Of a DNA stretch of 64,000 bases, positions 23,885-35,105 are shown one piece after another. This stretch comes from Tetrapyrgos nigripes (lineage: Eukaryota; Basidiomycota; Agaricomycetes; Agaricales; Campanellaceae), in contig JAACJM010000076.1 in NCBI GenBank assembly GCA_013368315.1, positions 281,030-345,029 of the forward strand, read 5' to 3'. Each line of letters opens with the position of its first letter. Within the stretch, counting starts at the first letter, position 1. Made by a program: the position numbers and the translations under genes. The notes under the pieces are model-generated. The model was not told where the DNA came from and ran no database searches. It saw only the letters and a list, made by a program, of their open reading frames with translations.

Positions 23885-24262
23885 GGCTTTCCTATGACAT
23901 TACAGTGTATGATATAGCTTGGAATATAGTCTTTGTACATAGATCTGCAATAATATTGTGAAGAGCATGAATAATAAGGGTTGTCAGTGTGAGAAACGGC
24001 ACGCGAGTCGGATACCCCTGCACTCACTCTTTCCTCTACCGTGATATGCATTGTAAGTATTCAGGATTGTGCGTTCGTTAAGCACTGTAGAGTTTCTTCT
24101 TGCACAGACTTCTTATGTTACCTGGTGAGTACCGCTAATCTGACCACAAAGAGACGATCAACTCAGACCGCATCCACAGAACCTTCATCTGGACCACCAC
24201 CTTCATCAGAATCCTCCATCTCTATCTCCTCTGCTCCCAGCTCTAGAGTCATCTCGCCAGCC

Positions 24263-26982
24263 ATGACCACCATCTCAGAATTCAGTAGCCCACCCTCCAT
24301 TTTGACCGCCAGCTCCAGTCCAGCAAGCCTGGTCATGCCTTCTACAGGCACGCACTCCGGCTCACCGTCTCCCTTCATCGATGGATTAGCCTTACAATCA
24401 CAACCTTCATCCCAGTTTAATGCACACTACACCAACGGAGAGTCCGCCAGCTCAACAGTTCCTTCTCAAAGCCAAACGCCGGATGTCGACCCTCAAATCA
24501 TTGAAGCGCTCAGAAGTAAAGACAGGCTCTATGTCCTCAAGCTTGGAGAAATCATGGAAGGGCTAATAAAAGAGAAAAGGCGAGATTTTATGTCATTCAA
24601 GTCTTTTGGTCGCTCATCAATTCGTCGCTTTCAGAGGGCGAGCAGATTTGTCCCCTTCCACCTCTTACCAACGCCTGCTTGTCCATCGCTGCTCAGCTTA
24701 CTACAAACTCACTCCCGAGTCCGATCCAGTAACGAAAACGATATTCGTTACCTTCAGCGCAGAAAGTAGAATGTAGGTGTCGTCCCTCTCGGACCTTCTT
24801 TTACCGGCTGATGATGAACGCCTTTACAGCCCTGGAAGGAGGATAGCTGATTTGGTTCCTCCTGAACCTACAACTCAACCTGCCTTCAAAATTATGCGTC
24901 GGTCTCAACAAGATCGCCGTGTCAAGCCCAACTCTCATGCAGGGTCTGTCACGGGTGAAGACGCCGACTCATCCGATGTCGAACCCTCTGAAGCCGGCAG
25001 TATGGGAGGACGTAGTAATGCCACTGGCGGAAGCGGAAAGAAGTGGATGACTATTGAAGAACGCGAGGCTGCATACAATGCAGCACGTAACAGGATATTC
25101 ATGGATTTTGAAGAGAAGGAGAAGGAGAAGGAGAAAGACATGAGCGCTAGCTCCTCATCTGGCCTCACTTCTGCCTCGGCCTCTCATGCAGGTAGTAGCG
25201 TCGGCGACACGGATGATGCTTCGAGCTCACTAGCGACGGAGAGTGAATGGTCTGGGCCTTCATTCAACAAGAAGGATTCGCGCCGGTCCAACACATCCTC
25301 ATCCACTCGTTCGATAAGGTCCTCGAATGTTCCCTTCCCCAATGGCTCCGGCAACAGCTCCCGGAATTCCCGGGCGTCTTCACCATCATTCACGTATGCA
25401 TCATTATATGAGCCTGCCCCCTCAAGTACAACATATGATGGTCCTCATCATGTACAACACTCTGCTCCAGGAGCATATCCAAACCCTCCACTTATGTATC
25501 CTTACCCGCCGCCGCCGCAGTCACAACAGCCACCTCCAAATCATCCCTACATGCCACCGTACCCGTATTATCCTCCATATGCGTTTGGACAGCCGCCTCA
25601 GCCTCCTCAAAATTCTTCCGATGGACCACCCTCTACACCAAGCGAGGTGTATCCTCCACCACCTCCTCACCTTCTGTATAGCAATTCTTACATGTGGCCG
25701 CCACCTGCCAACCCGCCTTCTGTGCATTCAGCCCCTCCTGTGCCGTCTCAACCTCCCAATGGTCGAATGCCTGGCCCACAGCCGCATCAGCTGCCTCAGC
25801 ATCCTCAGCCCTACCCACAATACATGCATCCGCCATATCCCTATCCAATGCCAGGATATTATACCTCTCCGCCTGGTTCTGGCCCCGTCCACTCACCACC
25901 AAATGCCGTTGGTCAACTTTTCAACGACTCGCGAATACCAGGTTCGGGTAACGGTAACGTGCACGGTAATGCACAGAGAGGTAATCCCAACCAACGTGGT
26001 ATGCCGAGAAACGGGGGTAACTCGGTGAACGGTGGAGGAAAACGTAATAATGCTCCGTTGCCTCGACCAGCGTGGAGTTATGGGCCTGGTGTTGGTATGG
26101 GCGGTGTCCCGATGAATGGTGGAAACTCGACAATGAATGGAGGTGGTGAAATCATAGGCCCAAGACTGAGTTCATCTATGCGAAGACAGTCGAACACCAG
26201 TACTGGAAGCTCTGGTAACTATCGTCCTTCTCCAAATGACGATGTTGCTTCTACTGCTGTAAGTTATTCCTCATTAATATCTGAAAGTTTGATTAACGGC
26301 CTCGCCGAAGTCATCTTCAACATCGTCATCATCAAGGCGGACGTACACTTCAACGGCCTCCTCGCAACAGCATCCCCTTCCTGCTCGTCCCGACTGGGCA
26401 GTTGGGCTAAAGCCAGATCCTACTCTACATGCAACTAACCGCCACCACGATCATTCTCACACCAATTCGCGGAATATGTCGCCCATATCGCCTCCTCGGG
26501 CGCTGAGTGGTGGATCCAACGTGTCGACACGTCGCCCTCAGGATCAAACGCAGCCAGTCTATCTGCAGTCCACCGATTTCCCTCCTCTTTCCCTCTCATC
26601 GCCTGAGAAACGGACTCCAGCCGTCGGCGGTGCATGGACAAATAATGCGACTCGCTCTCTCTTGATGACTCCGCCGAGTCAGTCCATGCCTGGAAATGCA
26701 CTCGTTCCTCAACCAGGCCTAACACATCCCAATGTTGTTGTTAATAACAACAACAACGCGATGCCACGACTCGATGACAGCTTTGACCGGTCGTCATCAA
26801 AAGCTGCCGAGTTGTACAATCCAAAAGTTGTCAAGAGACCTTCACCTTTTGACAACAGATTGATGAATGCAACTTCTGACAAAGATCAACCCAAGGGAGG
26901 TGAAGGAGGTCTTTCCGAGCAGATGTATTCCATGTCTCTTGCCGAGTCTTCACATACAGGCTCTTCAAGTCTCTCGGCTTGA
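24263..26982 (+). CDS. R3H-SUZ domain RNA-binding protein
   Basis: A single-stranded nucleic-acid-binding protein of the R3H/SUZ class (relatives of R3HDM and ARPP21). The R3H block reads DRLYVLKLGEIMEGLIKEKR, then GRADLSPSTSYQRLLVHRC and SAYYKLTPESDPVTKTI. FSAESRI joins PGRRIADLVPPEP across 24774-24830. The SUZ motif is EEREAAYNAARNRIFMDF. A very long Pro/Tyr/Gln-rich low-complexity tail follows, ending SLAESSHTGSSSLSA. The intron in the R3H region starts at 24580 with GCGAGA, so it is probably GC-AG (55 nt); a 43-nt GT alternative adds four residues. The start is uncertain: the frame is open upstream to about 24041 but without an ATG, so an upstream exon is possible. Confidence 0.78.
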
Positions 26983-27798
26983 GATCAATCTACTAGACGG
27001 TAATAACTGTTTCTACTCTATCATCGTTTCTGTCGTTACTGTCACATTTTGCTGTCGAGTTCTTAAATATTGTTTTCCTGTCTTAGTTTCTCTTCTGCTT
27101 ACCTGTCTTGTGTTGGGGTGTGATGTGATATAATTACAAGTCTTAGAATCAATGCACAATCTTGTACTCCCAAATACAGCTGTATGCATAACGAGTTACG
27201 ATAGGCCACTTCGAAAACCGCTTCAGTCGGGCGGAGAACGACATCCATGATCCCAATGGTATCCGCTGCGGGTTAGAGCAGACGACTCTATTCTTTTCCA
27301 TATGAATTCCGAAGCCTACGTCCTGAGTGGAGGAGTTTCTCAGGTGACCTATCGTTATGCACACAATAAGTCTAAAGCTCTAAAGCTTGAAGTTATGCTC
27401 AGAGAGCTTCAGGCGTGGGACCTTGACGAGGAAATCGTGCTTCCACTATCGTGAACTATTTTGCATTGGTCACACTCTCCTCCTGCAGCCACAAAGACTG
27501 AGATCTTGATAAATCGGTGTACTTCGGACCACACTGCGTGGTCTCCAGCACCGGATACCCAATATCAATCAACCTCTCCCAACCGATGGATCTCACTAGC
27601 TCCACAGAACGTTCCAATGTCGGCCGTGGAGGTCTTCTGCGTCCAGTTGCGACCTGCATAATTTTAGTACTCAAGTCTCTGGGTTTTTTAGATCGGCTTT
27701 CTCCAGTCTTCTCATGTTTCAAACGGGCCGCCGCAGGCCGCTGCTCTTAAGATCTACAGTCACCAGATGTTTCTCCAGCCTCTTCTCTCCTTCCTGCC
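26983..27798. other. Intergenic, no supported gene
   Basis: This 816-bp stretch lies between the R3H-SUZ and xylulokinase genes. It has a T-rich 3' flank to about 27130 and then mixed sequence. Short open frames on both strands lack recognisable motifs. No RNA gene is seen. Confidence 0.4.
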
Positions 27799-29625
27799 AT
27801 GGCCCCGCTCTTCCTTGGACTAGATCTGTCCACTCAACAGCTCAAGGCCATCCTGGTGCAAGCAGACTGCTCCATTGTGCACGAGTCTTCAGTTCACTTT
27901 GATCGTGACCTGCCCTCTTATGGGACTGAAAATGGGGCAATCAAAGGTCCCGCGAAGGGCGAGGTCACTTCTCCTGTCGCGATGTGGTTAGATGCCTACG
28001 ACCTCCTCATGGACAGGATGAAGAAGGCAGGAGTGGAATTTAGAGATATCGTGGCCATCTCGGGTGCAGGTCAAGTACGAACAATTTGACTTCAGTATTG
28101 ACATTCTTTACTAACTTGCGATTTTTCCAGCAACATGGTTCCGTCTACTGGTCGAAAGATGCGGAAGCACTTCTGGCTGATCTTGATCCCTCCAAAACGC
28201 TTTCAGAGCAGTTGTCACCCCAAGCGTTTTCATATCCCCGTGCTCCCATTTGGCAAGACTCATCGACAACTAGGGAATGCCGGGAGATAGAAGAAAAAAT
28301 TGGTGGCCCTCAAGTATTGGCTGATATCTCGGGAAGCAGAGCTTACGAACGTTTTACAGGGACGCAGATAGCACGCGTGAGTGCGCTTGTTAATGACAAG
28401 ATATGTACCATTTAACCGAATGTCTGCTGTAGATCCGGAAGGTGTACCCTGATGTCTATGCTGCTACTTCGCGTGTTTCTCTTGTGTCCTCGTTCATGCC
28501 ATCCCTCTTCCTAGGCAGCATTGCTCCCATCGAGATCTCAGATGCCAGTGGAATGAATCTAATGGATGTCCTCTCCTGCAAATGGGATGACAGACTTCTG
28601 GAAATCTGTGGTGGTCCCGAGCTTCGCTCAAAAATTGGTCCTGAGCCTGTGCCCGGAGGAACCTCGCTCGGAAATCTGTCATCTTATTGGGTCCACAGAT
28701 GGGGTTTCAGTCCAGGTTTGTACATACTTGCCTGAATCTGCAAGCTTATCATCGTCTGACCTATACAAACTTAGATTGTATTGTCGCTCCATTTACAGGT
28801 GATAACCCAGCGACTGTCGCAAGCCTCTCTTTCCCAGGAGATGCTTTACTCTCTCTAGGGACTTCGACGACTTATCTGCTATCGATCCCTCCCAGTGACA
28901 CACCACCAAAAAGGTTTACCACATGCCATTTGTTGTCTCACCCGACCACTGCCCCCGATGCACAGATTGCTATGCTGTGTTACAAAAACGGAGCTCTGGC
29001 TAGGGAGCAAGTTCGTGATCGTTTTGCTGATGGTGATTGGGAACGGTATAACCAACTGGTGGCAAGTCAATTACCCGGATGCGGTGGACGTATGGGATTG
29101 TACTTCCCTCTACCTGAAATCATCCCTCCTGAAGTCCAAGGAGATTTCGTTTTCCAAACGGCACACCAACCTCCTTCAAGAACTTCTTTGGAAGCTATCC
29201 CCACCGAGTGTCACCCTCGGATGATTCTCGAATCGCAGTTCCTCTCAATAAGGTCTCGGATTGCGGCCATACTTCCTTCTGATGCTCCTCCTCTTCAGCG
29301 TCTCGTCATCACCGGAGGGTCGTCTGCCAACCAGACAATACGTCAACTCGCTGCCGACTTGTTCAACATGAGAGTGTACGTGAGCGCGACAAAAGAAGCT
29401 GCGGCGATGGGGGGAGCTCTACTGGCCAAATTTGCCTACTGGAGAGCCAACGGAAACGAGTATGGATCCTTTGAGGAAATGAGTGCTATGACTGGGACTG
29501 AAGGACTGGGGATGAAATGTGTTGCAGAACCTCAGGAGAAGGTTGCGCAAGCCTATGGGGGTTTGATTGAGGCGTATACTTTGTGCGAAGAGCAGGTTGT
29601 TCGTGGTTGGGCTGCTGGACATTGA
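27799..29625 (+). CDS. XKS1: D-xylulose kinase
   Basis: Phosphorylates D-xylulose to xylulose 5-phosphate, feeding pentose from hemicellulose into the pentose phosphate pathway. FGGY kinase fold: N-terminal phosphate motif [13 protein letters not shown], then VAISGAGQ joined to QHGSVYW across the intron 28075-28130, [14 protein letters not shown] and [10 protein letters not shown]. The C-lobe has [25 protein letters not shown] and [19 protein letters not shown], and [12 protein letters not shown] near the end. TGA at 29623-29625. Four introns of about 50-70 nt. Length (about 560 residues) fits fungal xylulokinases. It is one of several carbohydrate genes here (GH5, sugar transporter), but they are not clustered. 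Confidence 0.93.
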
Positions 29626-29823
29626 AGTTTACATCGGTTCTACTCACTCTTTTTTGGGTTTTATGGGTTCAACGGGATATTGAAATGGGTAATATAGGAT
29701 ATGTCTCGTGTAGACTTTTGACTCTACTGTGTGCCCGTATACGGACTTTTAGCCTGTTCGCATAGAGTAGGGGATTTTATATAGCAAATATTAGATCGGT
29801 CCGGCTGCTTCTGAAATTCCTTC

Positions 29824-32062
29824 ATGCCCAAAATTCTGTCTTTACTTGTTCGACGACGCTCGTTTATTCCCAGCTATCATCACCTCCCTCTTCGAGCAGT
29901 GCTTGCAGGAAGTCTAAGAACGATGTCTGAATCCTCATCACCTGAAAATTCCACTACTGGTGAAAAACGATTACTTGACGGTCCGTCTTCACCCTCTCAT
30001 TCCACAAAACGCGCCAGACACGACGAAGACATGGAAGACCAGACATCAAACATGAAAACTATGGTCACTGACGACAAGGCTTTGGATCCTTCCAATCACT
30101 CATCCGAACCTCGCGATGCGAGCGAACATCCACAATCGCGCAAGGGAAAAGTGAAGCGAACCAAAAATCCAGGACGTCGCAGAGGAACACGTCCGGAAGG
30201 GGAAGAGGCAGAAGGATCTTCTGGCTCCAAGGAGCCTCGTTTACCCAAACGACAGTGTGCTTTATTACTGGGTTTTTGCGGCTCAGGATATCGTGGAATG
30301 CAATTGTGCGTTTTCAAAAAATAGGATTTATTTGAACTTCTTTTTCACCGTGCTTCCAGTCAAAAACCACAACCGGGTCTTCCAGAACAATTAACAATTG
30401 AAGGGGAACTATTCAAGGCATTGATTGCTGCTGGTGCGGTCTCAAAGGATAATGCTGATGATCCCGTCAAAGTACGTGCTAGCTTTGTCAAAACCGTGTT
30501 GCTTCTTAACCTCTCGAATGTCAGGTCGCGTTTGGGAGGGCTGCACGAACCGATGCAGGTGTTCATGCCGTGGGCAACGTTGTTTCGATGAAGATGATTA
30601 TGGAAGTTCCTGGTGTAGACAACATGCTGGCTCATATAAATAGCCTACTACCGCCTCAGATTCGACTTTGGGATTTTGTGGGTGCTAAATGTCAACTATT
30701 GCCGCAAACCGCGTTGTAACTTCTTCCAGTTTAGGACCCAGGGATCTTTCAACGCGAGGACGTGAGTCTTTCACGGAGCTTGATGCTTTTGGTGATATTG
30801 ACACCACGTTCTGCAGGCATTGCGATTCCAGAAAATACACATATTTCTTTCCTTCCTATCTACTTATACCTCCAAAGTCTGGTAGTGGTTTGGACCGTGC
30901 TTTGAAGGCTCATGCTGCCTCCTTATCATATGAAGTTCCGTATTCTAATGATCCATTCTGGAATATACCAGATGCAGAGACGAGTACCGCTGAAGAGGAT
31001 CTCATTCGCAAACGTGCTTGGAGAGCAACTCCTACCCATATTGAACGTCTCAGGGAGATTGTCAAGAAGTTTGAAAAGTCGCATAATTTCCACAACTTCA
31101 CCCTGACAATGGATCCCCAGGACAAGAGTAACAACAGGTTCATGAAGAGCTTGGAGGTACAGGTCTTGCGGCATAGCATTACTGTCGTCAGCTGAACGTC
31201 TTTGTGCTTAGGTTGCGGAACCTGCAGTGTATGGAGACACTGAGTGGATAGCAATCCTATTGCACGGGCAGAGCTTCATGCTTCACCAGGTATGTTCTTG
31301 CTTGTGTGGTTCTGTGCTTTTATCTGAAGTTCTTTTAGATTGTAAGTGATATTACTCATCAGGTTTGCATGTCACACTTACCTGTGGTTCACAGCGCAAG
31401 ATGATGTTCGCTTTAGTTATGATAAGTCGGACGGGTACGCCAGCGAAGCTTATAGACGAAGTGAGTTGGTATTCCACCCTTTTCTTCCTGTTGCTCAAAC
31501 CAACGAAAAACAGCTATACAATCTTCCCACCGTGCAAATACCCAAAATGCCTGCACTAGGGCTTCTGCTCGAATATCCTATATTCAGTCTTTACAACCAA
31601 AAAGCCATTGGAGGGAGTCGTGATTTAGACCCTTCTGATCCACAATTCCGCCCACCCATTGACTTCGAAAAGTACTCAGCGGAAATGACTGAATTCAAGC
31701 AAAAGTACATCTACGACAACATGAGAGGGATTGAAGACAGGAAAGGCTTGTATGTTATCTTCTTCTGCTTCTTGCAAAGTTACTAAACGCTGCGTAGGTT
31801 TGACGCTTACATTCGGTCGGTGGATACCTACGATGGGAATGACCTCCTGTATTTGAACCCATTGGGGACCATACCTCCTGCATCGATCATTCAGAAAGGT
31901 ACACAGAGGGAAAACCCGTTCAGAGAGCACAGAAGGTTCAATCTCACGAGTTTTGCTGCTGATGATAAAACCAAAATGAAGGCAACCGACCCGGATGATA
32001 TGCAAGATGTTGACGTCGACCATCCACTGAACAAGAAGCAAATGGAAGAGGCGGAGGGATGA
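29824..32062 (+). CDS. PUS1: tRNA pseudouridine synthase (PUS1)
   Basis: Isomerises uridines to pseudouridine in tRNA (and other RNA). Key motifs: [19 protein letters not shown], the catalytic block [18 protein letters not shown] with the essential Asp, [10 protein letters not shown] joined to [38 protein letters not shown] and [16 protein letters not shown]. The acidic C-terminus ends MEEAEG. TGA at 32060-32062. Two in-frame starts are apparent. ATG 29824 gives an Arg-rich, Asp/Glu-free leader ([14 protein letters not shown]) like a mitochondrial presequence. ATG 29923 starts [11 protein letters not shown]. About nine introns. Confidence 0.92.
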
Positions 32063-32274
32063 TTCATGTATGTCGCACCCGGAAGATACCTGATTAGGAC
32101 TCCATAATTGGAGTACTGCCAACTGCTAATGTGCCTTTTGCTTGCGAATTCCCCTCGCTGGCTGGCGTGAGCTGATCCACTACAGGTATTACCGTCCGTG
32201 CAGCAAAAATTGTATATATAATAATTAAGAGCTAGATTACAAGAAATATCCAGTTCGACGAAAGCGAAGGCATG

Positions 32275-32905
32275 TCATGACTGAAATTTGCGCATCGTCT
32301 GTATTTCCTCGAGTAGAGCTTGTAAACGGTCATCCTCAATCTTCACCAGACTGTTGCAATCAGAGATTGGCAATTGCATCTCGAGACAATTTGGGACGAA
32401 ACATACCTCGGGATGATGCTTTTCGCTTCTTCAGCGTCTGCTGGGCAAAGATTGGCAATCTGAGCGGTCTCGAATTGGGTCAAGGCAGGCTCCCTTCGGA
32501 GAGTTCTGTATGCTATTATCAGAAAGGAGGCAGAAGTGCTCCGAAGCTGTAAACTCACTCTCGCACTGCACTGGCTGAATCCGTCGTGTTAAACTTGGTA
32601 AATGTCTTGACATAGTCCAGTGTTTTGTTGTACACACTGCCAAGAGGGCCGGAATTCAGGACAGATATCCTACACTAGCATGCTACTCACGCAGTATCCG
32701 GTGCATCCTTGTCCCTGTTTTCGAGAAGATATTTGACCTCGGAAATAAGCAGACAACCAGCGTTGTTGAATTCTTCGATTACATGCGTAAGTGTACAGTA
32801 CAAGACGAGTGGACTTCAGAAGAATCTCGAGGCACCTGGACCAAGTTTCAAGGCAGCAGCATCTTCGTCCTCAGCCTGCGGTCGATGTCGTAGTCTAGTA
32901 GTCAT
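32275..32905 (-). CDS. RPB4: RNA polymerase II subunit RPB4
   Basis: Forms the Rpb4-Rpb7 stalk of RNA polymerase II. ATG at 32905: MTTRLRHRPQAEDEDAAALK. An intron joins LGP to EFNNAGCLLISEVKYLL. Further exons give VYNKTLDYVKTFTKF, ASAVRETLRREPALTQFE, TAQIANLCPADAEEAKSIIP and LLEEIQTMRKFQS, ending at TGA (32275-32277). Total about 136 residues, the usual size. Five exons. It is head-to-head with RPN6. Confidence 0.94.
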
Positions 32906-33008
32906 CCGAGCAAGCTCGAGGTCAGGAGAAAGGGAAGACAGTCCACGTGAGCTGACGACGCGCGTCCTTCCTCTTTTCGAATTCACCACCACCTACCGTG
33001 TCTTGACA
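32906..33008. promoter_or_regulatory. 103-bp bidirectional promoter shared by RPB4 and RPN6
   Basis: Only 103 bp separate the two divergent start codons. The interval contains CACGTG (32944-32949) and a GC-rich ACGACGCGCG stretch. CACGTG is the E-box recognised by Cbf1-type bHLH factors. Shared control of the two housekeeping genes is inferred from spacing. Confidence 0.6.
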
Positions 33009-34823
33009 ATGTCCAAGACTGCCCAGCTCCTCGCAGAAGCCGAATCTATCTCAAAAACAGACACAAAACGCGCTGAAGCTCTCTACAAAGAAATTCTATC
33101 TTCTTCGTCCAAGCCATCACCGAATGAAGACAATCAGCAACAAGCCCAGACAGTGAGGGACCAGGAAACTGCCCTCGTCAATCTAGGACAGCTATATCGT
33201 GATCAGAAGTGGGCATTCCATCTACTTCTCCTCATCATCTACTTATGCTGCTATGTATAGGAATGCCGAGGGATTGGCAGAAGTAATAACACTTTCTCGG
33301 GCATTTATGTCTTCTACAGCGAAAGCAAAGACAGCAAAGCTCAGTGCGTTTCCTGCCTGTCTGTCATGATTGAAGATTGAAATGTTCTCTAGTTCGGACC
33401 CTTCTGGATTACTTCAACGCCATTCCCAACAGTCACAAAACACAAATGAATGTCCTCACCGATAATATCGAATGGGCCAAACGCGAAAAACGTATCTTCT
33501 TGAAACACAGCCTGGAAACAAGATTAGCTGGATTGTGAGTCTGCTTGACTATAATCCTCGCTGCAAATGACTCAAGTGCTGCTTAGGCAACTCGAGGCAC
33601 ACCAGTTTAAGCAAGCCTTGGTCCTCATTGATTCACTGCTTACTGAACTCCGGAGGCTGGATGACAAGATGATTTTGACAGAAGTGCATTTGCTGGAGAG
33701 TCGAGTGTATCGGGGAATTGGAAACCTTGCTAAAGCAAAAGTATGCGCGTCTACCGCGCTTTGTTCAGACAATGGCTAACCTGCACGTTTAGGCCGCGTT
33801 GACGTCGTCGCGGACTGCTGCGAATTCAATATACTGTCCACCCCATCTCCAGGCATCTCTGGATCTTCAGTCAGGTTCGTCGCTGTGATGCTGGTATTTG
33901 GCAGTACAAATTCAAGCTCTTGTCTTTCTAGGCATTCTTCACGCCGAGGATAAAGACTATACAACTGCATACTCTTACTTTTACGAGGCGTTCGAGAATC
34001 TTTCTAGTCAAGGCGAAGATGACGAAAGGGCTCTGGGGGCTTTGAAGTACATGTTGCTCTGTAAAGTCATGCTCAACTTGGTGAGTACTGACTTGGAGTT
34101 TAAGTTGAGGTTATTCTGATAGACTGGCTTCCTGCAGCCAGAAGATGTTACTGCCCTCCTTTCGATCAAGTTGGCAGTGAAATACGCACAGCTACGAGAG
34201 GTAGAGAGTATGCGTGCTGTCGCAAGAGCCCATCAAGAACGAAATTTGGCCGATTTCGAGAAAGCTCTGAAGGACTACAAAGACGGTGAGTAAACCTAAT
34301 GCCTACCTGAAAACCGTTTCTGACCGCTTTTCGTTTAGAACTTTCGTCCGACCCCACAATTCGCTCTCACCTTTCGGATCTGTACGATGCTCTTCTTCAG
34401 CAGAATCTGCTGAGAATTGTGGAGCCATATTCGGTCGTGGAGATTGAGTACATCGCAGAATGTGTTGGCCAAGGAAGGCAAAGCGTCGAGACCAAGTGCG
34501 TCCAGGTTTCTGTTCATTTATCACTCTACTGACTAGTGTATAGGCTATCACAGATGATTTTAGATAAAGTCTTCCACGGTGTTCTGGATCAAGGCAGAGG
34601 TTGTCTTTTGGTATTTGATGAGCCAAAGGCTGATGTAAGTATAACAGGCCTGTCTATGAGACTTGTTTTCTGATCTCCTCTCAGAACATGTACGGTGCAG
34701 GTATCGATACGCTGGAGCAAGTTGGGAAGGTTGTCGAGTCATTGTATGCTAAGGTAAGCTTTTATCTCTTCTGGATGTTTGGCATTATCTGATGACGGTA
34801 CCCCAGACGGTCAACATCGCGTA
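33009..34823 (+). CDS. RPN6: 26S proteasome lid subunit Rpn6 (PSMD11)
   Basis: A PCI-domain lid subunit that braces the 19S-20S contact. N-terminus [23 protein letters not shown]-like helices: [39 protein letters not shown] and [20 protein letters not shown]. The middle reads [17 protein letters not shown]. The PCI region includes [18 protein letters not shown] and [19 protein letters not shown]-terminus VVESLYAK joins TVNIA, TAG at 34821-34823. About nine introns. Full length near 420 residues is normal. Confidence 0.95.
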
Positions 34824-35020
34824 GATCACTTTTTCGTTGACGATAAACACTGTACATGTGCTGAATATGATTCCTTTATAATACTAAGTCTAGCTTCACT
34901 CGTGTGAAGTTTTAAGTGATCGACTGCTTTCAAACCTGAGACTCGCTTCTATACTACTACTAGGCTTGACTTTGTCTCTGTACGTTCAACTTCAACGTTG
35001 AGGCGTATACACCTGACAAG

Positions 35021-35026
35021 ACGCGT
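35021..35026. promoter_or_regulatory. ACGCGT box upstream of PIF1
   Basis: One ACGCGT lies 80 bp before the ATG at 35106, in the short intergenic region after RPN6. It is the fourth replication-type gene in the window with this element. Confidence 0.4.
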
Positions 35027-35105
35027 CGGTCATGTGACATAAACACGCCGCGCTTTTTACCACGCCCGCGTTTTGCTTTCCCCCACCGTCGTCGCAAACT
35101 TGAAG

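Noticed and set aside
27456..27722. Small ORFs upstream of xylulokinase
   Set aside because: Short, overlapping on both strands, with no motif.
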